Origin: Comamonadaceae bacterium
Lineage (GTDB): Bacteria > Pseudomonadota > Gammaproteobacteria > Burkholderiales > Burkholderiaceae_C
DNA: 5,296 nt
Direction of reading: 5' to 3'
Assembly (NCBI GenBank): GCA_021286965.1
Contig: JAJTBK010000549.1
Coordinates: forward strand, 1-5,296
Shown: piece after piece, positions 1 through 5,296 of the stretch
Layout: each line of letters starts with the position of its first letter
Numbering within the stretch: the first letter of the stretch is position 1
The notes under the pieces: generated by a model
Databases searched by the model: none
What the model was told of the DNA's origin: nothing
The model's input: the letters and a program-made list of their open reading frames with translations, nothing else
Program-made: the position numbers and the translations under genes

Positions 1-12
1 GGTTTTCCTCCG
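1..12 (-). promoter_or_regulatory. Ribosome binding site of a gene starting at the left edge
   Basis: Read on the minus strand, the 12 bases after the NfeD stop are CGGAGGAAAACC. The GGAGG core (plus positions 7-11) followed by a six-base spacer puts the expected start codon directly outside the window. The tight spacing implies translational linkage with the NfeD gene. In many proteobacteria the neighbour of a short NfeD protein is an SPFH/stomatin (band 7) protein, so that is the likely gene; this is inference, since none of its codons are visible. Confidence 0.6.
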
Positions 13-438
13 TTAAATTTTTTCTACCACCAGGCGGTTGCCCAGTAGCTCGACGACGCGGTGCGGGCCGGGACTGGGGCTGCTGCCGGGGCGCGGCAGG
101 GCCGTCCACTGCGCGCCCCGGTACTTGACCTGGGCTGTGCCGTCGGGCTGCCAGGCGTCGATGTGCAGCGTCTCGCCAATGTCGAGGTTGACGCTGCGGT
201 CGGCGCGTGCCGAGGGTGATCCTGGGCGCGGGCGGCGGCGCAGGTAGGCCAGGCAGACGGCGCTGCTGCCGACCAGGGCGGCGAGCACAATTTGCGCCGT
301 CGGCCCGAGTCCGGCATGGGCGGCCAAGGCCCCCGCCGCCAGGCCCAGAGCCAGCATCAAAAGGTAGAACGTGCCGCTGAGCAGCTCCAGTGCCACGGCT
401 GCGCCAGCGGCCAGCCACCACAGGTTTGCATCGGTCAT
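13..438 (-). CDS. NfeD family membrane protein (short form)
   Basis: A 141-residue protein of the short NfeD type (NfeD1b class). Two to three hydrophobic segments lie at roughly residues 7-20, 22-42 and 47-66. A basic, proline-rich linker (about 67-82) follows, then a C-terminal OB-fold-like domain (about 83-141) with the family texts NLDIGETLHIDAW, AQVKYRGAQW and VVELLGNRLVVEKI. Proteins of this family partner with SPFH/stomatin proteins in membrane microdomains and are thought to act in membrane protein quality control; the precise role is unsettled. I chose the ATG at 438 because the protein then begins MTDANLWWLAAG, as I recall for relatives, and a purine-rich AAGG lies just upstream. 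A GTG at 477 would add 13 residues but has no visible Shine-Dalgarno. A strong ribosome binding site directly after the stop suggests an operon continuing to the left. The short protein lacks the N-terminal ClpP-like protease domain of long NfeD forms. Confidence 0.88.
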   Translation of the reverse strand: MTDANLWWLAAGAAVALELLSGTFYLLMLALGLAAGALAAHAGLGPTAQIVLAALVGSSAVCLAYLRRRPRPGSPSARADRSVNLDIGETLHIDAWQPDGTAQVKYRGAQWTALPRPGSSPSPGPHRVVELLGNRLVVEKI

Positions 439-580
439 GGCCTTGTCATTTCCCAGGGTTTGTATGTAGTTCGCCACATTCTGAGTGAAAAAGGGCGCTG
501 ATTCGAGGGGGGTGGGGCTTATTCCTTACACTTCGCGCCTGTTTTGTTTTTGAGTCCGCTTCGAGCCTAGGAGGCCGCGC

Positions 581-2857
581 ATGAAATTCCGCTTTCCCAT
601 TGTCATCATCGATGAGGATTACCGCTCCGACAACACCTCGGGGCTGGGCATTCGCGCCCTGGCGCAGGCGATCGAAGAAGAGGGTTTTGAAGTGCTGGGC
701 GTGACCAGCTACGGCGACCTCTCCCAGTTCGCGCAGCAGCAAAGCCGCGCCAGCGCCTTCATCCTGTCGATCGACGACGAGGAGTTCACCCTGGGCGCCG
801 GGCAGGATCCGATCATCCACAGCCTGCGCAGCTTCATCGGCGAGGTGCGGCGCAAGAACGCCGACGTGCCGATCTACATCTACGGCGAGACCAAGACGGC
901 GCGCCACCTGCCCAACGACATCCTGCGCGAGCTGCACGGCTTCATCCACATGTTCGAGGACACGCCCGAGTTCGTGGCCAAGCACATCATCCGCGAGGCC
1001 AAGAGCTACCTGGAGAGCGTGCAACCGCCGTTCTTCAAGGCGCTGCTGGACTACGCCGAGGACGGCTCGTACAGCTGGCACTGCCCCGGCCACTCGGGCG
1101 GCGTGGCGTTTTTGAAGAGCCCGGTGGGCCAGATGTACCACCAGTTCTACGGCGAGAACATGCTGCGCGCCGACGTCTGCAACGCGGTGGAAGAACTCGG
1201 CCAGCTGCTGGACCACAACGGCGCGATTGGCGAGAGCGAGCGCAATGCCGCGCGCATCTTCAACGCCGACCACTGCTTTTTCGTCACCAACGGCACCAGC
1301 ACGAGCAACAAGATCGTCTGGCACCACGCCGTGGCGCCGGGCGACGTGGTGGTGGTGGACCGCAACTGCCACAAGTCGATCCTGCACAGCATCATCATGA
1401 CCGGCGCCGTGCCGGTGTTCTTGAAGCCCACGCGCAACCATTTCGGCATCATTGGCCCGATTCCGCAGAGCGAATTCGAGCCCGCCACCATCCAGGCCAA
1501 GATCGCCGCCAACCCGCTGCTCCAGGGTGTGGATGCGAAAAAGGTCAAGCCGCGCGTGCTGACGCTGACGCAATCGACCTACGACGGCGTGCTTTACAAC
1601 ACCGAGACCATCAAACGCCAGCTCGACGGCTACGTGGACAACCTGCATTTCGACGAGGCCTGGCTGCCGCACGCCGCCTTCCACCCGTTCTACGGCAGTT
1701 ACCACGCCATGGGTAAAAAGCGTGCGCGGCCGCAGCATTCGGTGGTCTATTCGACGCAATCGATCCACAAGCTGCTCGCCGGCATCAGCCAGGCGAGCCA
1801 CGTGCTGGTGCAGGACTCGCAGACGCAAAAGCTCGATCGCCACCTGTTCAACGAGGCCTACCTGATGCACACCAGTACCTCGCCGCAGTACAGCATCATC
1901 GCCAGCTGCGACGTCGCTGCCGCCATGATGGAGCCGCCCGGCGGCACGGCGCTGGTGGAAGAAAGCCTGGTCGAAGCCCTGGACTTTCGCCGCGCCATGC
2001 GCCAGGTGGAAGATGAATTTGGCAAGAACGACTGGTGGTTCAAGGTCTGGGGTCCCGAGGAACTCGTGGACGAGGGCCTGGGCACGGCCGAGAGCTGGAT
2101 CTTTCGCAACAAGGGCAAGAAGAAGAACGGCGCCGCCAAATGGCATGGCTTTGGCGACCTGGCCGACGGCTTCAACATGCTTGACCCGATCAAATCGACC
2201 ATCGTCACGCCCGGCCTGAACCTCGATGGCAAGTTCGACGCCACCGGTATTCCGGCCAGCATCGTCACCAAGTACCTGGCCGAGCACGGTGTGGTGGTGG
2301 AGAAGACGGGGCTGTACAGCTTCTTCATCATGTTCACCATCGGCATCACCAAGGGCCGCTGGAACACGCTCTTGGCGGCGCTGCAGCAGTTCAAGGACGA
2401 CTACGAGAAGAACCAGCCCATGTGGCGCATCCTTCCGGAGTTCTGCCAGCAGCACAAGCGCTACGAGAAGATGGGCCTCAAAGACCTGTGCCAGCACGTG
2501 CACCAGCTCTATGCCAAGTACGACATCGCGCGTCTGACGACCGAGATGTACCTGTCGGACCTGACTCCAGCCATGAAGCCCAGCGACGCCTTCGCCCACA
2601 TTGCGCAGCGCCGCACCGAGCGCGTGGCGATCGATGAACTCGAAGGCCGCATCACCACCAGCCTGATCACGCCGTACCCGCCCGGCATTCCGCTTTTGAT
2701 CCCGGGTGAGGTGTTCAACAAAAAGATCGTCGATTACCTCAAATTCGCGCGCGAGTTCTCCAAGGTCTGCCCGGGGTTTGAGACGGACATCCATGGCCTG
2801 GTGGAGATCGAGGATGACGACGGCAGCGTGCGCTACTACGCCGACTGCGTGGCTTGA
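581..2857 (+). CDS. PLP-dependent Orn/Lys/Arg decarboxylase (AdiA/LdcI/LdcA type)
   Basis: A 758-residue fold-type-I decarboxylase that converts a basic amino acid (arginine, lysine or ornithine) to its amine (agmatine, cadaverine or putrescine) in the cytoplasm. Its length matches inducible enterobacterial decarboxylases such as AdiA (about 755). Order: an N-terminal receiver-like wing domain (1 to about 135), then the PLP core from about 150 with YSWHCPGHSGG (164-174), the phosphate-binding loop NGTSTSNK (237-244), RNCHKS with the ring-stacking His264, LHFDEAW with the pyridine-nitrogen Asp358, and STQSIHKLLAG with the Schiff-base Lys397. The C-terminal domain carries PYPPGIPLLIPGE (698-710) and PGFETDIHG (731-739). 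The start is fixed by AGGAGG at 569-574, six bases before the ATG. Substrate is uncertain. The segments around 244-280 and 575-590 resemble Pseudomonas LdcA as I recall it, FDEAW is shared with AdiA, and the residue before His396 is Ile where AdiA and LdcI have Thr. No antiporter gene (cadB/adiC-like) adjoins, which argues for a biosynthetic polyamine role over acid resistance. Confidence 0.95.
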   Translation: MKFRFPIVIIDEDYRSDNTSGLGIRALAQAIEEEGFEVLGVTSYGDLSQFAQQQSRASAFILSIDDEEFTLGAGQDPIIHSLRSFIGEVRRKNADVPIYIYGETKTARHLPNDILRELHGFIHMFEDTPEFVAKHIIREAKSYLESVQPPFFKALLDYAEDGSYSWHCPGHSGGVAFLKSPVGQMYHQFYGENMLRADVCNAVEELGQLLDHNGAIGESERNAARIFNADHCFFVTNGTSTSNKIVWHHAVAPGDVVVVDRNCHKSILHSIIMTGAVPVFLKPTRNHFGIIGPIPQSEFEPATIQAKIAANPLLQGVDAKKVKPRVLTLTQSTYDGVLYNTETIKRQLDGYVDNLHFDEAWLPHAAFHPFYGSYHAMGKKRARPQHSVVYSTQSIHKLLAGISQASHVLVQDSQTQKLDRHLFNEAYLMHTSTSPQYSIIASCDVAAAMMEPPGGTALVEESLVEALDFRRAMRQVEDEFGKNDWWFKVWGPEELVDEGLGTAESWIFRNKGKKKNGAAKWHGFGDLADGFNMLDPIKSTIVTPGLNLDGKFDATGIPASIVTKYLAEHGVVVEKTGLYSFFIMFTIGITKGRWNTLLAALQQFKDDYEKNQPMWRILPEFCQQHKRYEKMGLKDLCQHVHQLYAKYDIARLTTEMYLSDLTPAMKPSDAFAHIAQRRTERVAIDELEGRITTSLITPYPPGIPLLIPGEVFNKKIVDYLKFAREFSKVCPGFETDIHGLVEIEDDDGSVRYYADCVA

Positions 2858-2954
2858 CGGAGATTTTTGGCATTCTTGATGCAAGTCATTTTCTTGGGCG
2901 CTGGGGCTGGCACTATGGCAGTGTGTTCCTCGCGTTTGTTCTTACCCCGCACCC

Positions 2955-2960
2955 AAGGAG
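2955..2960 (+). promoter_or_regulatory. Ribosome binding site fixing the start of the YdcH-family gene
   Basis: AAGGAG ends six bases before the ATG at 2967. An in-frame TTG at 2961 directly abuts this motif and so cannot use it, which decides for the ATG. Confidence 0.8.
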
Positions 2961-2966
2961 TTGCCT

Positions 2967-3191
2967 ATGTTTCCCGAGTACCGCGAACTGATTTCCAAGA
3001 TCAAGGGCCAGGATGCCCATTTCACGCGCTTGTTCGACAAGCACAACGAAATCGACCAGGCCATCAAGAACATGGAGGCACGCATCGTGCAGGCGACGGC
3101 GGCCGAGATCGAAACCTTGAAGAAGGAAAAGCTCCAGCTCAAGGATCGCATCTATGCCCACCTGCGCGGCCTCGATCCCGCGCAGGCGTAA
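2967..3191 (+). CDS. YdcH family protein (DUF465)
   Basis: A 74-residue, highly charged protein, the usual size of the YdcH/DUF465 family. It begins MFPEYRELISKIKGQDAHFTRL and continues with the typical family layout: the HF-x-x-L-F-x-x-H-x-x-ID stretch (18-30) and a C-terminal EIETLKKEKLQLKDRIYAHL helix (47-66). The whole chain is predicted to be two alpha-helices packing as an antiparallel coiled-coil hairpin; there is no signal peptide or membrane segment. The function is not established for the family. It lies 109 bp after the decarboxylase on the same strand, with no clear terminator between, so co-transcription by read-through is possible, but the gap also leaves room for its own promoter. 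No convincing -35/-10 pair was found there. It ends 8 bp from the stop of the convergent dehydrogenase gene. Confidence 0.92.
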   Translation: MFPEYRELISKIKGQDAHFTRLFDKHNEIDQAIKNMEARIVQATAAEIETLKKEKLQLKDRIYAHLRGLDPAQA

Positions 3192-3199
3192 GCGGTGCG

Positions 3200-3958
3200 T
3201 TATTTCGGGGCCAGGCGAATGGCCCCGTCCAGGCGAATCACTTCGCCGTTGAGCATGTCGTTTTCCAGGATGTGCTGCACCAGTTTGGCGTAGTCCTCAG
3301 GCCGGCCCAGGCGGCTCGGAAAGGGGACGGTGGCCGCCAGTGCATCCTGCACTTCCTGCGGCATCCCAAAGAGCATGGGGGTGCCAAAAATTCCGGGGGC
3401 AATGGTCATGTTGCGAATGCCGTTGCGCGCCAGGTCGCGGGCGATGGGCAGCGTCATGCCGACCACGCCACCCTTGGATGCCGCGTACGCTGCCTGGCCA
3501 ATTTGGCCGTCGTAGGCGGCGACGCTGGCCGTCGAGATCAGCACCCCGCGCTCACCCGTGGTTTCGGGCTCGTTGTGCGCCATGGCTGCGGCTGCCAGGC
3601 GGATCATGTTGAAGCTGCCCAGCAGATTGACGGTGAGGGTTTTCTGGAACAGCGCCAGGCTGTGGGCACCGTTCTTGCCGACGGTTTTTTCCGCCGGGGC
3701 AATGCCGGCGCAGTTGACCAAGCCCATCAGCTTGCCCAGCGCCTGCGCCTGGGCCACGGCGGCCTGGCCATCGGCTTCGCTGCTGACGTCGCAGCGCACA
3801 AATACACCGCCGATGTCGCGCGCCACGGCCTGGCCCTTGTCCTCCTGCATGTCTGCCAATACCACCTTGCCGCCCAGCGCTGCCAGGCGGCGTGCCGTGC
3901 CTTCACCCAGGCCCGAAGCGGCGCCGGTGACGATGAATACCTTGCCTTGAATCTCCAT
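3200..3958 (-). CDS. SDR family 3-hydroxyacyl-CoA dehydrogenase (HSD17B10-like, type 2)
   Basis: A 252-residue classical short-chain dehydrogenase. The Rossmann nucleotide loop is TGAASGLG (11-18). Asp36 at the end of beta-2 indicates NAD rather than NADP. The NCAG motif is at 82-85, and the catalytic set is Asn111, Ser145, Tyr158 and Lys162 (in YAASK). The texts [28 protein letters not shown] (143-170), [18 protein letters not shown] and [12 protein letters not shown] run almost in register with human HSD17B10, ten residues earlier. That family oxidises short-chain 3-hydroxyacyl-CoAs, including 2-methyl-3-hydroxybutyryl-CoA in isoleucine breakdown; the bacterial equivalent is sometimes named ivdG. 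I infer a cytoplasmic NAD-dependent step of branched-chain amino acid or fatty acid oxidation. The start is supported by AAGGAG (plus 3965-3970) six bases upstream. It appears to be a single gene: a terminator of the upstream iron gene lies at 4000-4023, and a convergent gene ends 8 bp downstream. An ACGT-type palindrome precedes it. Confidence 0.93.
   Translation of the reverse strand: MEIQGKVFIVTGAASGLGEGTARRLAALGGKVVLADMQEDKGQAVARDIGGVFVRCDVSSEADGQAAVAQAQALGKLMGLVNCAGIAPAEKTVGKNGAHSLALFQKTLTVNLLGSFNMIRLAAAAMAHNEPETTGERGVLISTASVAAYDGQIGQAAYAASKGGVVGMTLPIARDLARNGIRNMTIAPGIFGTPMLFGMPQEVQDALAATVPFPSRLGRPEDYAKLVQHILENDMLNGEVIRLDGAIRLAPK
3206..3247. other. Two adjacent hairpins between convergent genes
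   Basis: CGGGGCC (3206-3212) pairs with GGCCCCG (3221-3227) around an 8-base loop, and GGCGAA (3232-3237) pairs with TTCGCC (3242-3247) around a 4-base loop. Both lie inside the last codons of the dehydrogenase gene and just after the YdcH-family stop. Neither is followed by a T-run on either strand, so they are not standard intrinsic terminators. They might slow polymerase or protect 3' ends where the two transcripts converge. In a GC-rich coding sequence they may also be chance. Confidence 0.35.
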
Positions 3959-3968
3959 ACCAATCTCC

Positions 3969-3989
3969 TTACGTTGACGTAAACGTCAA
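3969..3989. promoter_or_regulatory. Overlapping ACGT-type palindromes, likely operator of the dehydrogenase gene
   Basis: TTGACGTAAACGTCAA (3974-3989) is a perfect inverted repeat with 7-bp arms and a 2-bp centre. A second perfect one, TTACGTTGACGTAA (3969-3982, 6-bp arms), overlaps it, giving three ACGT cores at 6-bp intervals. On the minus strand the element sits directly upstream of the dehydrogenase ribosome binding site, overlapping it by two bases. It follows a CATAAT (plus 3989-3994) that could be a -10 box, which would place the start of transcription near the centre of the palindrome and suggest repression. No good -35 was seen. The form resembles operators described for LiuR, the MerR-family regulator of leucine/isoleucine degradation genes in proteobacteria. 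That attribution is from memory and unverified; a TetR-type acyl-CoA regulator is an alternative. Confidence 0.6.
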
Positions 3990-3999
3990 TTATGGGGTG

Positions 4000-4023
4000 A
4001 AAAAAAGCCCGGCGGTACCGGGC
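4000..4023 (-). terminator. Intrinsic terminator of the iron-binding protein gene
   Basis: Read on the minus strand, GCCCGG, a 5-base loop (TACCG) and CCGGGC form a 6-bp GC-only stem followed directly by seven T residues (plus A-run 4000-4006). It starts 10 bases after the stop codon of the iron-binding protein gene. It also separates that gene from the dehydrogenase promoter region downstream. Confidence 0.85.
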
Positions 4024-4033
4024 GGGGAGGGGA

Positions 4034-5086
4034 TCAGGGGAAGCCGACGCGGTCGAGCATCTGCTGTACCTTGGGCATGTTGGCGCCGACGGCACTGATC
4101 GGAATGGTTTCGCTCTTGAAGGGTTTGCCACCCGTCATGGCTTTGAGGGCTGGGTTGCCCAGTTCCACGCCTTTGGCGGCAGGCCATTCATTGTTGCCGT
4201 TGGCAAAGTATTCCTGCGCCTGGGGGCTGGCCAGGTATTCGAGGAATTGGATGGCATTGGCCTGGTGCTTGGCGTACTTGGCGATGGCGCCGCCGGCAAT
4301 GTTCAGGTGCGTGCCCCAGGATTGCTGGTTCGGGAACATCACCCCGACCTTGTTTGCCACGGCCACGTCCTCGGGCTTGTTCGAGCGCAGCAGGCGGGCG
4401 AAATAGTAGCTGTTGGTGACGGCAATATCGCATTCGCCAGCGGCCACGGCCTTGATCTGGTCGGTGTCTCCACCCTTGGGCGGGCGCGCGAGGTTGTCTT
4501 TTACGCCTTGCAACCAAGCCTGCGCCTTGGGCTCGCCCATGTGCTCGGTGATGGCGCCGAACAGGCTCAGGTTGTACGGGTGCGAGCCCGAGCGGATGCA
4601 GACCTTGCCCTTGTTTTTGGGATCGGCCAGCTTTTCATAGCTGTCCACATCGCTGGCGGCGACCTTGACCTTGTTGTAGACGATGACGCGGGCGCGGGTC
4701 GAGAGGCCGAACCAGGCAATGCCGCCATCGGGCGTCGGCTGGGCGTGCAGGTTGGCCGGAATGGCATCCTCCAGTACCTTGGAGCGGATGGGCTGGAACA
4801 GGCCGTCGGCTTCGCCCCGGTACAGGCGCGCGGCATCGACGAGCAGGATGACGTCGGCAGGCGAAGCGCTGCCCTCGGCCTTCAGGCGTGCCAGGATGCC
4901 GGCGTCGTCAGCATCCACGCGATTGATCTTGATGCCTGTGGCCTTGGTGAAGTTGTCGTACAGCGCCTCGTCCGTCGAATAGTGGCGCGCGGAGTACAGG
5001 TTGACGACCTGTTCCTCTGCGGCGGCGGCGCTGCCCAGGGTGGCGATGGCGCAGGCGGCCACCAGGGCCTTCAGGGTGAGATGCAT
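4034..5086 (-). CDS. fbpA: Periplasmic Fe(3+)-binding protein of an iron ABC transporter (FbpA/FutA type)
   Basis: A 350-residue extracytoplasmic solute-binding protein that should capture ferric iron in the periplasm and pass it to an FbpB/FbpC-type inner-membrane importer. A Sec signal peptide covers residues 1 to about 23 (MHLTLK, then a hydrophobic Ala-rich core, cleavage near AAA-EEQ). Family texts follow in order: VNLYSARHYSTDEALY (28-43), SPADVILLVDAARLYR (75-90), FGLSTRARVIVYNK (126-139), KGKVCIRSGSHPYN (159-172), GDTDQIKAVAAGECDIAVTNSYYFARL (206-232), FPNQ, GTHLNIAG and the C-terminal NNEWP. Likely iron ligands by family comparison are His35, Tyr36, Tyr137, Tyr171 and the pair Tyr227-Tyr228. 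I chose the ATG at 5086 because it gives a proper signal peptide. The in-frame ATGs at 5122 and 5125 and codons further upstream run into the promoter and tRNA terminator. No permease or ATPase gene adjoins and a terminator follows, so the protein is an orphan here. A thiamine- or putrescine-type binding protein is less likely, given the double tyrosine. Confidence 0.92.
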   Translation of the reverse strand: MHLTLKALVAACAIATLGSAAAAEEQVVNLYSARHYSTDEALYDNFTKATGIKINRVDADDAGILARLKAEGSASPADVILLVDAARLYRGEADGLFQPIRSKVLEDAIPANLHAQPTPDGGIAWFGLSTRARVIVYNKVKVAASDVDSYEKLADPKNKGKVCIRSGSHPYNLSLFGAITEHMGEPKAQAWLQGVKDNLARPPKGGDTDQIKAVAAGECDIAVTNSYYFARLLRSNKPEDVAVANKVGVMFPNQQSWGTHLNIAGGAIAKYAKHQANAIQFLEYLASPQAQEYFANGNNEWPAAKGVELGNPALKAMTGGKPFKSETIPISAVGANMPKVQQMLDRVGFP

Positions 5087-5122
5087 GGCGAGGTTTCTTT
5101 CACGGGTGGAAAACCTCGCCAT
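5085..5122. repeat. 12-bp perfect inverted repeat touching the fbpA start codon
   Basis: ATGGCGAGGTTT (5085-5096) and AAACCTCGCCAT (5111-5122) are perfect reverse complements separated by 14 bases. In the minus-strand transcript the 3' arm runs up to and includes the first two bases of the start codon, so a folded RNA would bury the initiation site. The outer end of the far arm overlaps the proposed -10 box, so only part of that arm may be transcribed. It could be an RNA hairpin controlling translation or a DNA operator. No strong Shine-Dalgarno is visible here; GAAAGAAA is the best purine stretch. Confidence 0.75.
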
Positions 5123-5149
5123 CATAGGACAAACGCGAATTATTCGCAA
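5121..5149 (-). promoter_or_regulatory. Sigma70-like promoter of the iron-binding protein gene
   Basis: On the minus strand, TTGCGA (plus 5144-5149; 4 of 6 to TTGACA) and TATGAT (plus 5121-5126; 5 of 6 to TATAAT) are separated by exactly 17 bases. Transcription would start near plus 5113-5116, giving a leader of only about 30 bases. The promoter lies between the tRNA terminator and the gene, where a promoter is needed. Confidence 0.6.
5135..5147. promoter_or_regulatory. Fur-box-like palindrome over the fbpA promoter
   Basis: GCGAAT-T-ATTCGC is a perfect 6-1-6 palindrome. It has the GATAAT-N-ATTATC geometry of the Fur site with two mismatches in each half. It overlaps the proposed -35 box and the spacer, where a bound repressor would block RNA polymerase. 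Iron repression by Fur would suit an iron-binding protein, but the match is degenerate and is not proof. Confidence 0.45.
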
Positions 5150-5180
5150 TTGACGAAGCACAGCAAAACGGTTGCACAAG

Positions 5181-5214
5181 AAAAAACCCACCGTGCGCAA
5201 ACACGGTGGGTTTT
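5181..5214 (-). terminator. Intrinsic terminator of tRNA-Asn
   Basis: On the minus strand, AAAACCCACCGTG, a 6-base loop and CACGGTGGGTTTT form a perfect 13-bp stem, extended by a run of six T residues (plus A-run 5181-5186). It lies four bases after the CCA end of the tRNA. It isolates the tRNA transcript from the iron-binding protein gene. Confidence 0.9.
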
Positions 5215-5217
5215 GAG

Positions 5218-5293
5218 TGGCTCCTCGACCTGGGCTCGAACCAGGGACCTACGGATTAACAGTCCGGCGCTCTACCGACTGAGCTATCGAGGA
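5218..5293 (-). tRNA. tRNA-Asn (anticodon GUU)
   Basis: A complete 76-base tRNA. The acceptor arms TCCTCGA and TCGAGGA pair over 7 bp. The D arm is GCTC/GAGC with AGTCGGTA in the loop. The anticodon stem CCGGA/TCCGT contains one G-T pair around the loop CTGTTAA, giving anticodon GTT. The T arm is CCTGG-TTCGAGC-CCAGG. The discriminator base G and an encoded CCA end the molecule. The sequence is close to E. coli tRNA-Asn. Three bases of upstream sequence remain in the window, so its promoter lies outside. Confidence 0.97.
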
Positions 5294-5296
5294 ACA

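Noticed and set aside
439..477. GTG start at 477 for the NfeD protein
   Set aside because: There is no Shine-Dalgarno upstream and the added 13 residues do not look like the family, whereas the ATG at 438 gives the expected N-terminus.
439..580. Divergent promoters between the NfeD and decarboxylase genes
   Set aside because: A TACACT at 527-532 could be a -10 for the decarboxylase, and weak TTCACT/CATACA hexamers could serve NfeD, but no pairing has both boxes near consensus with good spacing. No operator-like palindrome was found, so no feature is reported.
446..2884. An 812-codon open frame antisense to almost the whole decarboxylase gene
   Set aside because: It mirrors a GC-rich coding sequence, where stops are rare in the antisense frame. 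Its predicted protein is a low-diversity His/Val/Ala/Arg/Leu text with no recognisable domain, it has no ribosome binding site that I can see, and the sense strand carries an intact, well-conserved enzyme.
2858..2966. Promoter or terminator between the decarboxylase and the YdcH-family gene
   Set aside because: TTCTTG-17 bp-TATGGC has too few consensus matches, and no GC-rich hairpin with a T-run is present. Nothing can be supported.
2867..3982. A 371-codon plus-strand frame across the YdcH-family gene and antisense to the dehydrogenase
   Set aside because: It overlaps two well-supported genes in the wrong frame or strand, and its translation has no family features. It is a GC-rich shadow.
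5087..5200. N-terminal extension of the iron-binding protein up to position 5200
   Set aside because: The extension would run through the tRNA terminator stem, the promoter and the Fur-like palindrome, and would put about 38 residues before a clear signal peptide. The ATG at 5086 is the sensible start.
5218..5293. tRNA as an integration site (att) for a mobile element
   Set aside because: No repeat of the tRNA 3' end and no integrase or phage-like gene occurs in the window; the sequence downstream of the tRNA is its terminator and an ordinary iron gene.
1..5296. A previously undescribed multi-gene system
   Set aside because: Every sizeable gene belongs to a recognisable family and the neighbours are independently transcribed units without shared function. 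I see nothing that supports a new system; the novelty is limited to the regulatory elements listed as findings.

Overview
The window looks like chromosomal DNA of a GC-rich betaproteobacterium, most likely of the Comamonadaceae (Acidovorax/Comamonas-like). The basis is the strongly G/C-ended codon use and protein texts that match, by recall, ordinary genes of that group. There is no sign of a mobile element, phage, CRISPR array or defence system. It is an ordinary housekeeping and transport region, and its most interesting content lies in short regulatory palindromes rather than in new genes.

Layout from left to right. (1) At the left edge, on the minus strand, is a small NfeD-family membrane protein. 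Its stop is followed at once by a strong ribosome binding site pointing out of the window, so the usual SPFH/stomatin partner probably starts exactly at the edge. (2) Diverging from it on the plus strand is a full-length PLP-dependent Orn/Lys/Arg decarboxylase of 758 aa, without the amino acid/polyamine antiporter that accompanies acid-stress decarboxylases. (3) A 74-aa YdcH-family (DUF465) coiled-coil protein follows on the same strand after about 110 bp. (4) A minus-strand short-chain dehydrogenase closely resembling HSD17B10 (3-hydroxyacyl-CoA / 2-methyl-3-hydroxybutyryl-CoA dehydrogenase) converges on it. It is preceded by a perfect ACGT-type palindrome that resembles operators of branched-chain amino acid / acyl-CoA degradation regulons. 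(5) Next is a minus-strand periplasmic Fe(3+)-binding protein of the FbpA/FutA type, with its own intrinsic terminator, a good sigma70-like promoter, a Fur-box-like palindrome over that promoter and a 12-bp inverted repeat touching the start codon. (6) At the right edge is a complete tRNA-Asn(GUU) on the minus strand, closed by a strong intrinsic terminator that insulates it from the iron gene.

The genes do not form one pathway. They are separate units: polyamine/amino acid metabolism, acyl-CoA oxidation, iron capture, membrane protein quality control and translation. The two units with visible control are the dehydrogenase, where the operator fits the predicted isoleucine/fatty-acid role, and the iron-binding protein, where the palindrome fits iron repression by Fur. 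Both regulatory assignments are inferences from motif resemblance and gene function.
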